DNA from: Mariniphaga anaerophila | Lineage (GTDB): Bacteria; Bacteroidota; Bacteroidia; Bacteroidales; Prolixibacteraceae | Direction of reading: 5' to 3' | DNA: 64,000 nucleotides | NCBI RefSeq assembly: GCF_900129025.1 | Contig: NZ_FQUM01000003.1 | Span: 434,001-498,000, forward strand | Shown here: in pieces, positions 8,497-18,512 of the stretch | How the letters are laid out: the number at the start of each line of letters is the position of its first letter | Numbering within the stretch: the first letter of the stretch is position 1 | Made by a program: the position numbers and the translations under genes | The notes under the pieces: generated by a model | Told to the model about the DNA's origin: nothing | Database searches by the model: none | What the model saw: only the letters and a program-made list of their open reading frames with translations

Positions 8497-9840
8497 TTAA
8501 TACCGTAACGAATTGACAGGATCGTGCTCGGATGCTCTTTTTGCGGGCAGGTACCCAAAAGTAATTCCGACAATAACCGAAACGCCAAAAGAAATGATAA
8601 TGGAAAATGCCGAAATTATGGTTTGAATATCGAAAACCACAGTAATGATTTTCGATAGCGCAACTCCCAGCAGAATACCGATAATTCCGCCCGAAACACT
8701 AATAATGGTAGACTCTGACAGGAACTGCACAATAATATCTATGCGGGAAGCCCCGATTGCCTGCCGTACACCTATTTCGCGAATTCGCTCCATTACCGAT
8801 GCCAACATGATGTTCATAATTCCGATTCCGCCCACCAGCAACGAGATGCCAGCAATTACCCCCAGCACAATATTGAAAATATTTTTGGTGCGTTGCTGTT
8901 GTTTTAGCAGCAGCTCGGGAATGGTCACTTCAAAATCGTACAAGTTGTTGTGCCGGCGCAGCAACATTCTGCGAATTACTTCGGCTGTGGAACTCAGGTA
9001 TTCAGTTTCATCTACCTGCACAATAATCTTGTCCAACTGGTTAATGTTTTCCGACTGATTGGCTTCGCCCCCCTGAGAAGTTGCCAAAGCCTCCACTTCG
9101 TCGGCACGAATAAGCGCCCTGTTTCTGAACCGCATATTCACCGTTTTGGCCGGAACAAATATTTTATTGTCAGTACTGCTAATTCCCATTTCGTCGGAAG
9201 CAGACGCCGTAAAATCACGCCGTTCGACCACCCCGACTACCTGAAGCCAGATTTCGCCGCACTTAATATGCTTTCCAATCGGGTCTTCCTGGTTAAAAAA
9301 TACTTTCCGAATGTTGTCTCCGATTACACAAACGGGAAATGCGTTGGCCATCTGTTCATCGGTAAATTCTTTACCTGACTGAAGCGTGATATTAAACAGA
9401 TGGAAATAATGATTATTGATTCCTTCAAGCACTACTGGTTTGCTTTTCCCATCGAGAATGGCCGAATAATTAAAAGAAATAACCGGGGTTACCCTTTCCA
9501 CACTCGGAATAACTTCTTTGATGGCTTCCACATCAAGTAATGTTAATCCTTTTGAAAATTTTTTGGTACTAACCTGTGGGCCGTCTTCGCTGCCCGAACT
9601 GTTTTCATTTTCGCTATCAGAGCCAACAACGGGAGAAATTACAATATTATTTACACCCACCATTTTAATCTGCTCCAGAATTTCCTGCTGGGCTCCGTTA
9701 CCTATGGCTAGCATGCTGATTACCGCAGCCACGCCAAAAATAATTCCCAAAGCCGTCAGCAGCGATTTTACCTTGTTGGCAAAAATCGATTCGATACCTG
9801 TAACGATATCATGCCCGTAACGTTGAATAATTGCCTTCAT
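8497..9840 (-). CDS. MacB-type ABC transporter permease without ATPase domain
   Basis: The 447-residue protein has the MacB/FtsX topology: one membrane helix near residues 22-45, a large periplasmic MacB-core domain to about 320, and three C-terminal helices. The coupling segment before the third helix reads RIREIGVRQAIGAS, as in MacB permeases. The N-terminal nucleotide-binding domain of Enterobacterial MacB is absent, and no separate ATPase gene is present in this operon, so an ATPase encoded elsewhere must power it if it works as an ABC pump. The start overlaps the end of the upstream adaptor gene by 4 bases (ATGA). It likely extrudes a drug, lipid or peptide with the flanking TolC and adaptors. 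Confidence 0.88.
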   Translation of the reverse strand: MKAIIQRYGHDIVTGIESIFANKVKSLLTALGIIFGVAAVISMLAIGNGAQQEILEQIKMVGVNNIVISPVVGSDSENENSSGSEDGPQVSTKKFSKGLTLLDVEAIKEVIPSVERVTPVISFNYSAILDGKSKPVVLEGINNHYFHLFNITLQSGKEFTDEQMANAFPVCVIGDNIRKVFFNQEDPIGKHIKCGEIWLQVVGVVERRDFTASASDEMGISSTDNKIFVPAKTVNMRFRNRALIRADEVEALATSQGGEANQSENINQLDKIIVQVDETEYLSSTAEVIRRMLLRRHNNLYDFEVTIPELLLKQQQRTKNIFNIVLGVIAGISLLVGGIGIMNIMLASVMERIREIGVRQAIGASRIDIIVQFLSESTIISVSGGIIGILLGVALSKIITVVFDIQTIISAFSIIISFGVSVIVGITFGYLPAKRASEHDPVNSLRY

Positions 9841-11219
9841 CCGATGATTATTACATTACCAGAATTTCCGCTTGCTTTTTTCTGAAGTTTGAACGGTTTC
9901 TTCTTCTCCTCTTCCAGCGCTTTTTTGGCCTCCTCCTCTTCGCGTAATTTCCGTTCTTTTATTTCCTGATAAATTTCTTCGCCAACAATGGCAATATCTT
10001 CCGAATGTGGCGGCTCTGTTAGCAGCACAACATCACCGGCATTCAATCCTTTCCGCACCAGAAAATAGTTTTCGTTCTGGTCGCCCAAATCAACTACCTG
10101 CTTAACCACCCCGCCATTTTCAACATAAACATACTGCATGGTGTCGTTGGAGAAAACCGCCTCTGCCGGAATAAAAAGTGTGTCGGTATAAAAACCGGTC
10201 TGAATCTGGTTACTGGTCGTCATTGCAGGTTTCAAGTCCGACACATCGCCAAACACCCTTATTTTTACTTCAAATACTTTAGCATCGCTTTTGGGCATGG
10301 GCTGACCAATGTTTGCCACCGAAACCACTTCGCCTTCCAGCTCTTTTTCAGGCAGGGCATCAATACCAAGAATAACTTTTTGTCCGGTTTTAACTTTCGA
10401 AATATCTATTTCGTTAACAAACGTTGTTGAAAGCATGGACGAAAGATCAGGAAGGGTAGCAATCACCGGCATCCAGGGACTTACTGTGGAGCCCACTTTT
10501 ATTTTTTCGCGGGTGCGGTCCTTTCCGTAAATTACCATTCCGGCTTTCGGCGCGGTAATCACCAGCGAGTGATACACGTCGTTCAGCTTATCAACCCGGC
10601 TTTCGAGCCGCCGAAGTTCAATTTTTTTTCGTTCCACTTTAGAAACTGCCTGACGTTGCTTTAAATCGTACCCCTGAACTTCCTGTTCGAGCTTCCGTTT
10701 AGACTTATCCAAATCCATTTCGGCTTTGCGTATTACAGCCGGCGATTCGTAAACCGACTCGTCAAGCACTATTTTCTTTTCTTCAACTTCTTCCCTTGCA
10801 TTAATAATCTGGTCGCGCACGTTACTCAGGGTAAGGTTCGAGTCCAGTTTGGCATCTTCAAACTCGTTGTACGCCTGTTCCAGTTCTTCGCGGGCGTTGG
10901 TCAGGGTTTCTTCCACCGCTTTCTGGTCGAGGGTTGCCACATAATCACCAGAGTCCACTACGGTACCCTCTTCTACCAAATCTGTAATTTTGATCTCATA
11001 AATCCGAATGTCCCGATCACGAAGATTGTCAGGAACGACAATATCTTCTGAATGCTGTGCCTCCAGCTGCCCGCTGGAATAAACAAGTACTTCAAAAGGG
11101 CCTCGGTTTACTTTGGTGGAAATTTTCACCGTCTCGCTTTTCGATTGCGTGAGAAGGAAAAAAGCAGCTAGCAGCACGATTACTGCAATGCCGGCGGTTA
11201 ACAATAGCTTTTTATTCAT
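9837..11219 (-). CDS. Periplasmic adaptor (membrane fusion protein), first gene of the efflux operon
   Basis: The 460-residue protein has an N-terminal anchor helix (about 5-24), lipoyl half-motifs around VEEGTVVDSGDYVATLD and APKAGMVIYGK, a coiled-coil hairpin between them, and beta-barrel domains with VNEIDISKVKTGQKV. After the membrane-proximal domain it adds a charged tail rich in Glu, Lys and Arg (about 415-450) that the paralogue at 5737-6984 lacks. It is the promoter-proximal gene of the operon, and its stop codon overlaps the MacB-type start. It should couple that permease to the TolC channel. Confidence 0.86.
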   Translation of the reverse strand: MNKKLLLTAGIAVIVLLAAFFLLTQSKSETVKISTKVNRGPFEVLVYSSGQLEAQHSEDIVVPDNLRDRDIRIYEIKITDLVEEGTVVDSGDYVATLDQKAVEETLTNAREELEQAYNEFEDAKLDSNLTLSNVRDQIINAREEVEEKKIVLDESVYESPAVIRKAEMDLDKSKRKLEQEVQGYDLKQRQAVSKVERKKIELRRLESRVDKLNDVYHSLVITAPKAGMVIYGKDRTREKIKVGSTVSPWMPVIATLPDLSSMLSTTFVNEIDISKVKTGQKVILGIDALPEKELEGEVVSVANIGQPMPKSDAKVFEVKIRVFGDVSDLKPAMTTSNQIQTGFYTDTLFIPAEAVFSNDTMQYVYVENGGVVKQVVDLGDQNENYFLVRKGLNAGDVVLLTEPPHSEDIAIVGEEIYQEIKERKLREEEEAKKALEEEKKKPFKLQKKASGNSGNVIIIG

Positions 11220-11460
11220 GCTTTTTTATTTTCGGATTTGATTTTCATTAACAGGCATTTAATTAACAAAAATTATGCCCCGATTAACAATAATATTTTC
11301 TTAAAAAACGAAATTTCAAAAGTTACAGAACATTTATTTCATTCTTGAAAATCACACATTCAATATACAACGCTAAAATTCTGATAACATAACAAGAGAA
11401 CAGGGATTTTGGTATAATTTGTCCGAAAGAAAATAAATCTCTGTCAATAACACAGAGGCA
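11220..11460. other. Intergenic leader of the efflux operon, with three ATTAACA copies
   Basis: This AT-rich 241-base gap separates the efflux operon start from the end of the EamA gene. It contains three direct copies of ATTAACA, at 11247-11253, 11262-11268 and 11283-11289, all within 72 bases of the operon start, and the EamA terminator at its far end. On the minus strand TAATTTTTG near 11270 resembles a -7 element with one extra base. No other gene is seen. Confidence 0.4.
11425..11457 (-). terminator. Probable terminator after the EamA gene
   Basis: On the minus strand a CTCTGT / ACAGAG stem with a 7-base loop lies 4 bases past the EamA stop and is followed by ATTTATTTTCTTT. The stem is short, so efficiency may be modest. 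Confidence 0.5.
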
Positions 11461-12372
11461 TTATGATTCTTTAACTCTTTTTCTGAAAACCCCCGCCTGG
11501 GCCAGCGTCATAATCAACACTCCGCCAACAGTAAGAAATCCACCAATAAGCTGGTGCTTAAGCGGAAGCGTACCGAAAAACAGATAGGCGCCCACAAGCA
11601 CAAAAATCCCTTTGAGACTTTGCACTACCGACGACTTTGATGCAGGCAGAAAACTGAACGAATAGTAAACGGTAAGAACAGCCAAAAACGGCCCCAGCAA
11701 AGCGCCAATGGCAATATTTTTTATTGCTGAAGCCGGAATAATAATCGATTGCCCGTACACAAAAAACATGACAATGGAAAAAATCAGCAACCAAACCGAA
11801 CGGTTAAGATTTAAAAGCTCGGGGCTCATTTTCTTCACGTGCACTTTTACAACCAAAGAAGCAGAGGTTGCCAAAAAAGCATTTATCAGCACAATACCGG
11901 TTCCCGGAATAAAAAATTTATCGAACGAGGTTCCACCGGTGTAACTAATAATAAAAGCACCAGTCATTGCCAAAAAAGCACCAATAATTTCCACCGGTCC
12001 AAATTTTTCTCCGAGTATAAAAACTCCTCCCAAAGCCAGCATTACCGGAAACATGTTGCCCAAAAAAGAAGTAACTGCCGGGTCGGGAATAATATGAATA
12101 GACAAGAAAAACGATGTGGTGGTAAGTATTTCCAGCATTCCCAACGTAATTAAAATACGCACCTGCTTTTTGGAAAGCATTTTTAGCTGTGCCAGCTTCT
12201 TCTGTTTTACGGAATAAAGCAGGTTTAAAAATGTACTGATGGAAAACCAGTAAACACCAAACTGAACCAAATGCACCTCATTAAGTGCCGCCTTGCTAAA
12301 AATATAAACGTTGGAAAATGCGATGGTTGCTACCAAAGCAAACAAATATCCTTTTAACGTATCTAATTTCAT
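11461..12372 (-). CDS. EamA/DMT-family inner-membrane transporter
   Basis: The 303-residue protein is almost wholly hydrophobic with about ten predicted membrane helices arranged as two EamA halves. Diagnostic stretches are IIPDPAVTSFLGNMFPVMLALGG and GPVEIIGAFLAMTGAFII in the first half, and FLPASKSSVVQSLKGIFVLVGAYLFFG in the second. Such proteins export amino acids, nucleosides or other small metabolites, but the substrate cannot be read from the sequence. It appears to be monocistronic, with a -7 element at 12394-12401 and a terminator at 11425-11457. Confidence 0.85.
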   Translation of the reverse strand: MKLDTLKGYLFALVATIAFSNVYIFSKAALNEVHLVQFGVYWFSISTFLNLLYSVKQKKLAQLKMLSKKQVRILITLGMLEILTTTSFFLSIHIIPDPAVTSFLGNMFPVMLALGGVFILGEKFGPVEIIGAFLAMTGAFIISYTGGTSFDKFFIPGTGIVLINAFLATSASLVVKVHVKKMSPELLNLNRSVWLLIFSIVMFFVYGQSIIIPASAIKNIAIGALLGPFLAVLTVYYSFSFLPASKSSVVQSLKGIFVLVGAYLFFGTLPLKHQLIGGFLTVGGVLIMTLAQAGVFRKRVKES

Positions 12373-12393
12373 TGACTATTCTAAAATGAATCG

Positions 12394-12401
12394 CAAAAGT
12401 A
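12394..12401 (-). promoter_or_regulatory. -7 promoter element of the EamA gene
   Basis: The minus strand reads TACTTTTG, matching the Bacteroidota -7 element TAnnTTTG, 22 bases upstream of the EamA start. No clear -33 element is visible at the expected spacing. Confidence 0.45.
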
Positions 12402-12495
12402 TAAAAAATTGAAACCGGTTGTTTACAGAAAGCATTTTGCCGCCTGTTCTGTTATCACGTTATTTTCTGATAATTTTTAGTAGCGCGAACGACTC

Positions 12496-15285
12496 TTAAT
12501 TCAGCGTATAATTATAAAGTTTTCCCCCTTCACTTCCCACAACCAGATTCAGGCCGGTTGAACTGTCGGAAAGTTTTCCGATAGAAAATTCGCTGTTTCC
12601 TTGCAGCGGAAAACCCTGGTGTATTTTTCCATCAGGAGCAAAAAGGTAAATCCGGTTTGAAACGGCATCAACCACCCCCACCTTTTTCAACTTCGACGAG
12701 AAAGTATACACATTGGGTTGGTGCTGAACGGGATTATCCAACTTTTTGCCGAACAACTTTTTCCCGTTTTCGTCCATAACCGTTACTTCGTTGCCATCTA
12801 CAAAAACAAAATCAGGAGTTCCGTTACCATCCAGGTCATCAACTGTAAAAAAGTGATTACTGCTATACCGGGCCGTTTTTTTCTCTTCTGTTTTTCCGTT
12901 AAAGTAAATGTAGTGCACTTTCCCGCCAGAATCGGTAGCAACAATTTTGGGCGTTCCCTCAAGGCTCAGTTTAACCGGATTTTTACTAAAATCGAAACGA
13001 GCAGAAACCGGCACCCGCGTTTCGCCCTGCCTGTTTTGAATGTAAATGCGCGACTTATCGTTAAATACAATGTAATCTTTTCCCGCAACCCTGAAATGCT
13101 GAACAGGAGTAGTTACCGAAAAATCAGTCTGCCCAAAACTCCACCCCGAAATAATTTTACCGGAATAATCATAAGCGTAAATTTTTCGGTCTTCGCCTGC
13201 CACAAAGTAGCGGTAATTCCGGTTGTTATCGTAATCGAATACACTTACTCCGTTTGTTGCCGGAGAACGCAGGGCAATCGGGAAATTCCCCACGTTATTA
13301 CCATTTCTGTCGATAAGGTACAATTTGTCTTTCGTGTTGAAAAGATATTGCAATCGGCCGTTTTTGAAATAATCTATCTGGTAAATTTCGCCTAAAACAG
13401 AACCCGAAATTGGCACACTCCAACGCACCCGTCCGGAACCGGCAACCAACTGAAGATTGTTTTGCGCATCCTGAAAAATGATTTCGCGGTTACTCTTGTC
13501 GGTATGATTTAAAACCATCAGCGGTTTTGTTGCCACATTACTGCCAACGGAACTTTGCCAGGTTGTTTTTGCCTCCTCGTTTTCAGCCGAATGAGCCTGA
13601 ATAGCCAGGGAATTGAAAAAGATTCCCTTGTCGTGTTGTACCTGCCAGTTTACCTGCCCGTAACGACGGATGGTTTCTTCTTTTTCTTTGATTTGTTCAA
13701 GGAATGACGGAGACAAAATTTCATTTCGCAATCCGAAAGCCCTGTTTATATCTGCATAAACGTTGATGTTAGAACGGCTGGAACTGCTCTGGATAAACCG
13801 CTGGTAATTGTTGTCGCCCGACAGCGTTGCCCCCAAAACCATGTTGCGCAAATATTCCTGCAGCCCTTGTTCCGAATTGGAAAAAACCAGATAATTATCG
13901 TAAAACACAGCAACCCTGGCATCTGCAATACCAAACGGGCTTCCCATCCACAAGCCGGGGAAAGACGGATACGGAAAACGATAAATACGAAACCTGACAT
14001 CTTTGTCAATCTCAAAATCAGTATACAATTTATTCATCTCAGTTTCCGTACGCGAAGCATAACCGCTCATCAGTTTCTGGAACTGCTCCTCGGCTCCGGA
14101 ACGGCTTTCGGTATGAATAATAAAAAACGTAGTTTTATTTGAAGGATCTACCGGAATTGTTGATGTTGCTACAATCACTTCATCGTTTACCATTTCCTGA
14201 AATGCATTGCGCACACTTCCCCTGAATCCCCGGTCGAACCGTTTCATCCGTTCTTCGCGGTGATAATAAGCCGGCGAATGCATGAAAAAGTCTTCCAGTT
14301 TTTCAAAAAATAATTTCTTATCGGAAAACGAGTAGCTGCAATAAAAGGAGGTATTTTGTGGCAAAATTTCTCCGGCCCGGTAGCGAACCGGCTGCTGTTT
14401 GTCGAAAACAGTCAAAAAATGGTTGAGGGAATCATCAACCGCAGAAACCCCATTTAACAGAAGTTGTCCGTTATTAAACCTAAAATCGAGTTCACTCCAT
14501 TCAGCAAAATCCCTGAATTTTTCAGCCTTCGAAGAATACTGAATACGGGACGTGGCACCAAACTCGTCTACCTTTTGAATAGCAGTTCGATTTAAAATTT
14601 CAGCGAAAAGACTGTTTATCCATTTATGATTAATATACAGAGAAACGCCCTGCGTACCCGCAGTTTTGTTCACATCCAAAAAGTAGGGGTTATTTTCAAT
14701 TCCATGAACAGAAAACTGGCGAATTACCTGCTCAATAATAATCACGCGCGGACTAACCAATAACAAATCTTCAGCATATGAAAAAAAGAGGATATCCTGA
14801 TTATTCTCGCCCGAAATCTCCTGTATTTTATACTTGCCATAATCACGTTCGTCGTAATTGTATTTGCCGGGAGGATAAACGGTTTTCAAAAATTTTCCAA
14901 GTGCATTTCTCCGGCTGTGAGATTCTGCCTGAGTTGCCAAAAGAGGAATCAGTTCGTTCCTTCCAGCAATGCCGTAGGCGAGCAGAAAAGAGGAATTTCG
15001 CAAGCTCCGGGGGAGTTCCTCGGTTACGTCAATCAACGAATCGGCCTTATGCAAAAACTCGAACCAATTTTTGCCAATCCCGGCATTTTCCATTTCACGA
15101 ATAAACGGATCGCCAAACGGAATGCTTCGAATGGAGCTTAATTCAAAAAAAAACGGCGAAGATACCGGAACAGCTTTGTAAACGGAAGTATCTCTTAAAA
15201 ACGGGCTTCTTTCGTTTGAAAAATAGAAATAACCTCCGACGGCTGCCAGAACAATCAAAACAACGATAATCAGGTTACGCTTCAT
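12496..15285 (-). CDS. Large DUF3352-like membrane-anchored protein with C-terminal beta-propeller-like repeats
   Basis: The 929-residue protein begins with one membrane helix (about 5-24) and no lipobox, so most of it should lie in the periplasm. Residues of about 35-560 resemble DUF3352 proteins (FFELSSIRSIPF, later TFYCSYSFSDKKLFF). The last 330 residues form repeating beta strands with motifs such as LYLIDRNGNNVG, IYAYDYSGKIISG, VTVMDENGKKLFG and IYLFAPDGKIHQG, which suggests a blade repeat of a beta-propeller of PQQ or integrin type. The function is unknown. It is transcribed from its own promoter at 15303-15310. A role in monitoring or assembling envelope proteins is possible but unsupported. 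Confidence 0.6.
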   Translation of the reverse strand: MKRNLIIVVLIVLAAVGGYFYFSNERSPFLRDTSVYKAVPVSSPFFFELSSIRSIPFGDPFIREMENAGIGKNWFEFLHKADSLIDVTEELPRSLRNSSFLLAYGIAGRNELIPLLATQAESHSRRNALGKFLKTVYPPGKYNYDERDYGKYKIQEISGENNQDILFFSYAEDLLLVSPRVIIIEQVIRQFSVHGIENNPYFLDVNKTAGTQGVSLYINHKWINSLFAEILNRTAIQKVDEFGATSRIQYSSKAEKFRDFAEWSELDFRFNNGQLLLNGVSAVDDSLNHFLTVFDKQQPVRYRAGEILPQNTSFYCSYSFSDKKLFFEKLEDFFMHSPAYYHREERMKRFDRGFRGSVRNAFQEMVNDEVIVATSTIPVDPSNKTTFFIIHTESRSGAEEQFQKLMSGYASRTETEMNKLYTDFEIDKDVRFRIYRFPYPSFPGLWMGSPFGIADARVAVFYDNYLVFSNSEQGLQEYLRNMVLGATLSGDNNYQRFIQSSSSRSNINVYADINRAFGLRNEILSPSFLEQIKEKEETIRRYGQVNWQVQHDKGIFFNSLAIQAHSAENEEAKTTWQSSVGSNVATKPLMVLNHTDKSNREIIFQDAQNNLQLVAGSGRVRWSVPISGSVLGEIYQIDYFKNGRLQYLFNTKDKLYLIDRNGNNVGNFPIALRSPATNGVSVFDYDNNRNYRYFVAGEDRKIYAYDYSGKIISGWSFGQTDFSVTTPVQHFRVAGKDYIVFNDKSRIYIQNRQGETRVPVSARFDFSKNPVKLSLEGTPKIVATDSGGKVHYIYFNGKTEEKKTARYSSNHFFTVDDLDGNGTPDFVFVDGNEVTVMDENGKKLFGKKLDNPVQHQPNVYTFSSKLKKVGVVDAVSNRIYLFAPDGKIHQGFPLQGNSEFSIGKLSDSSTGLNLVVGSEGGKLYNYTLN

Positions 15286-15302
15286 CTTTCCTGGGTTTTC
15301 CT

Positions 15303-15310
15303 CAAAACTA
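15303..15310 (-). promoter_or_regulatory. -7 promoter element of the DUF3352-like gene
   Basis: The minus strand reads TAGTTTTG (TAnnTTTG), 18 bases upstream of the start at 15285. A TTTTC stretch lies 16 to 17 bases further upstream, a weak -33 candidate. Confidence 0.4.
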
Positions 15311-15381
15311 CAAAAACGGGAGAGTTGAAAAGCGGGATTTTCTGAATATTAATGAAATACCGGTTGTTAATAACTCGGGGG

Positions 15382-18300
15382 TTACAATTGCTTAGCTACT
15401 TCCACTTCCTGGAATGCTTCAACATGGTCGCCCACCTTAATGTCGTTAAAGTTCTCAATGTTCAAACCACATTCGTAACCATTCTTCACTTCTTTGGCGT
15501 CGTCTTTAAAACGCTTCAGCGAACCGAGGTTCCCGGTATAAATTACAATACCATCGCGAATAATCCTGATTTTTGAACTGCGGGAAATTTTGCCGTCGCG
15601 TACAATACACCCGGCAACTGTTCCAACTTTGGTAACTTTAAAGGTTTCGAGCACTTCGGCAGTACCTGTAATTTCTTCTTTAATATCCGGAGAAAGCATC
15701 CCTTCCATTGCAGCTTTCACCTCGTTAATGGCATCGTAAATAATAGAATATAAACGAATATCGATTTGCTCTTTTTCGGCAAGTTTACGTGCACTAAGCG
15801 ATGGCCGTACCTGGAATCCAACAACAATAGCTTCGGAAGCGGCGGCCAACAAAATGTCTGATTCGGAAATCTGTCCGACAGCTTTGTGCTTAATGTTAAC
15901 CTGAATTTCGTCGGTAGAAAGTTTTATCAATGAATCTGAAAGAGCTTCGATAGAACCGTCAACGTCACCTTTAATAATAAGGTTAAGTTCCTGGAAGTTG
16001 CCAATGGCAATTCGTCGTCCGATTTCGTCGAGTGTAATATGTTTTTGCGACCGGAGACCCTGTTCACGAGCGAGCTGTTCGCGTTTGTTGGCAACGTTAC
16101 GGGCATCCCGTTCGTTTTCCATCACGTTAAACTTATCGCCGGCCTGCGGTGCTCCGTCAAGCCCCAAAATAATTACCGGTTCGGCAGGACCTGCGGTTTC
16201 AATACGCTGGTTCCTTTCGTTAAACATTGCTTTTATGTGGCCAAAATGCTGTCCGGCCAAAACAATGTCACCTGCATTTAATGTTCCGTTTTCAACTAAA
16301 ACGGTAGCAACATACCCGCGTCCTTTATCCAATGACGACTCGATGATGGTACCCACTGCCCTCCTGTTCGGGTTGGCTTTAAGCTCCAGCATTTCTGCTT
16401 CGAGCAGTACTTTTTCGAGCAAATCGGTAATGCCTTGTCCTTGCTTGGCAGAAATGTCCTGGGACTGGTATTTACCGCCCCATTCTTCTACCAGGAAGTT
16501 CATATTGGCGAGCTCTTCCTTTATACGGTCGGGATTAGCGCCCGGTTTATCAATTTTATTAATGGCAAAAACAATTGGTACGCCAGCCGCTGTGGCATGG
16601 TTGATTGCTTCCACTGTTTGGGGCATCACGTTATCATCGGCAGCCACAATAATAATGGCAACGTCGGTAACCTGTGCTCCACGTGCACGCATTGCGGTAA
16701 AAGCCTCGTGACCAGGAGTATCAAGGAAAGTAATTTTCCTGCCTGATTTCAACTTTACTTTATAAGCTCCGATATGCTGAGTAATACCACCGGCTTCTCC
16801 GGCAATTACATTGGTGTTCCGGATGTGGTCGAGTAACGAAGTCTTCCCGTGGTCTACGTGCCCCATTACGGTAACAATAGGCGGACGTGGTTCCAAATCT
16901 TCTTCGGCATCTACTTCCGAATCAATTGAATCGTGCAGGTCAGCACTTACAAATTCGACTTTAAAACCAAATTCTTCGGCAACGATAGATAATGTTTCGG
17001 CATCTAAACGTTGGTTAATAGAAACGAAAAGGCCAAGGCTCATGCACGATGAGATGATCTGGTTTACATTCACACTCATCATATTAGCCAGCTCGCTAAC
17101 CGATACAAACTCGGTAGCCTTCAATATTTTCTTTTCTATATTCTGCTTTTCCATATCGGCCTGCGCTCTTTCACTTGCCGCAGCCCTTTTATCGCGCCGG
17201 TGTTTAGATCCTTTCGACTTGCCTTTTGAAGTAAGGCGAGCCAGGGTATCTTTAATCTGCTTCTGAACTTCTTCTTCGTTCACCTCTTTCTTAAGCAGAA
17301 CTTTTTTCTTCTTTCCGGTATTTTTCTGTAGTTTGTGATCTGTCCTTCCTCCTCTCGAATCCTGCTTTTTGTCTTCGAATTTTACGCGGCCGGATTCTTT
17401 GATCCTTTTCCTGCGTTTTTTCTTGGAAGCCGCATCGCCATGCGAATCTGATTTTTTTTCAGGCAAATCAATTTTGCCAACTACTGTGGGCCCGTTAAGT
17501 CTTCCGACTTTGGCCCTGATAACAACTTCTTCTTTTTCGGAATTTCCTTCAGAACCCTTTTCTGTCGATTTTTCGGCAACATGTTCTTCTGTTTTCAGCG
17601 AGGCAACCTTTTGTCGTCTGCGTTCTTTCCGTTCTTTTTCGCGTTCTTTTCTCGATTTTTTCGCTGGACGTGTTTTCTGGTTCAACGCGTCGAGATCAAT
17701 TTTTCCGACTACTTTGAGTTCTTCCACTTTTGGAACTTCTGTTTCGATGATTTCTTCTTTGGTTTTCTCTTCTTCCTTCGCAGGTTGTGCCTCCGCTTTC
17801 GGAGCCTTTTCCGGTTGAATGATTTCTTCTTTTACTGGAGCAGGTTCTTTTTCTGCAACAGGTTTTTCGGGCTCAACAGGTTTCTCAACCTTTTTGGGCT
17901 CTACTTTTTCGACTGCTTTTTCAACAGTTTTCTCTGGTTCTTTTTCTTTAACTTCTTCAGGCTTTTCAACCTTTTTAACAGGCTTTTTGAGGCTTTCTAA
18001 ATCAACCTTTCCAACAACCTTTATCTTGTCAGCCATTTTTGGCTTTTCAATAATCTTCTCTTCTTCTTTCTTTTTGACTTCAGGAGCAGGTGTTTTTTTA
18101 ACTGCTACTTTGGGAGTTTCTATAACTTCTTCCTCTTCTAAATCTTCGTCAACTACTTTTTCAGATTTGTCGTCTATACTAATTACCTCCTGCTTTGGCC
18201 GGTGGCTTTTCAGAATTATTTTTTCTGACTCTTTTTTCAGATTTAAATCAATCTTATACTCTTTTTCCAATAAAGCCAAAGCATCTTCAGAAACTTTTGT

Positions 18301-18417
18301 ATTCGGGTTTGAATTATAGTCAAAACCTTTCTTTTGCAAAAAGTCAACAATGGTGTGAATTCCCACGTTAAACTCTCTCGCAAGTTTACTAAGCCTTATT
18401 GTTTTACCTGCTGCCAT
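15382..18417 (-). CDS. infB: Translation initiation factor IF-2
   Basis: The 1011-residue GTPase delivers initiator tRNA to the ribosome. The IF2-N domain is at the start ([20 protein letters not shown]), followed by a 330-residue charged, low-complexity Lys/Glu/Pro region. The G domain carries [12 protein letters not shown] (G1), DTPGHEAF (G3) and NKIDKPGA (G4), and the beta-barrel and C-terminal tRNA-binding domains end at ...[12 protein letters not shown]. Within the linker a VVGK(I/V)DL motif occurs three times (about 134, 236 and 312). It is the last gene of rimP-nusA-infB, 95 bases after nusA. Confidence 0.97.
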   Translation of the reverse strand: MAAGKTIRLSKLAREFNVGIHTIVDFLQKKGFDYNSNPNTKVSEDALALLEKEYKIDLNLKKESEKIILKSHRPKQEVISIDDKSEKVVDEDLEEEEVIETPKVAVKKTPAPEVKKKEEEKIIEKPKMADKIKVVGKVDLESLKKPVKKVEKPEEVKEKEPEKTVEKAVEKVEPKKVEKPVEPEKPVAEKEPAPVKEEIIQPEKAPKAEAQPAKEEEKTKEEIIETEVPKVEELKVVGKIDLDALNQKTRPAKKSRKEREKERKERRRQKVASLKTEEHVAEKSTEKGSEGNSEKEEVVIRAKVGRLNGPTVVGKIDLPEKKSDSHGDAASKKKRRKRIKESGRVKFEDKKQDSRGGRTDHKLQKNTGKKKKVLLKKEVNEEEVQKQIKDTLARLTSKGKSKGSKHRRDKRAAASERAQADMEKQNIEKKILKATEFVSVSELANMMSVNVNQIISSCMSLGLFVSINQRLDAETLSIVAEEFGFKVEFVSADLHDSIDSEVDAEEDLEPRPPIVTVMGHVDHGKTSLLDHIRNTNVIAGEAGGITQHIGAYKVKLKSGRKITFLDTPGHEAFTAMRARGAQVTDVAIIIVAADDNVMPQTVEAINHATAAGVPIVFAINKIDKPGANPDRIKEELANMNFLVEEWGGKYQSQDISAKQGQGITDLLEKVLLEAEMLELKANPNRRAVGTIIESSLDKGRGYVATVLVENGTLNAGDIVLAGQHFGHIKAMFNERNQRIETAGPAEPVIILGLDGAPQAGDKFNVMENERDARNVANKREQLAREQGLRSQKHITLDEIGRRIAIGNFQELNLIIKGDVDGSIEALSDSLIKLSTDEIQVNIKHKAVGQISESDILLAAASEAIVVGFQVRPSLSARKLAEKEQIDIRLYSIIYDAINEVKAAMEGMLSPDIKEEITGTAEVLETFKVTKVGTVAGCIVRDGKISRSSKIRIIRDGIVIYTGNLGSLKRFKDDAKEVKNGYECGLNIENFNDIKVGDHVEAFQEVEVAKQL

Positions 18418-18491
18418 ATATTCTTTTTTTCTTTTCCTAACCCAATATTAAAAGTCTCTGCAAGTTTAGATAAAAGCATTTAGAGTAACTT

Positions 18492-18509
18492 AAAATTAAG
18501 CTTAATTTT
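18492..18509. repeat. 18-bp perfect palindrome between nusA and infB
   Basis: AAAATTAAGCTTAATTTT is perfectly self-complementary and lies just downstream of the nusA stop, inside the presumed operon. It has no GC-rich stem and no T-run on the minus strand, so it is a weak terminator candidate at best. An mRNA processing site or chance AT-rich symmetry are alternatives. Confidence 0.4.
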
Positions 18510-18512
18510 TAT

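Noticed and set aside
8497-11219. RND efflux pump
   Set aside because: The permease is clearly of MacB/FtsX type; there is no 1000-residue RND protein gene.
17300-18320. Long plus-strand open frames opposite the infB linker, rich in Phe and Ser
   Set aside because: They are the complement of the Lys/Glu-rich linker codons; composition is typical of antisense shadows.
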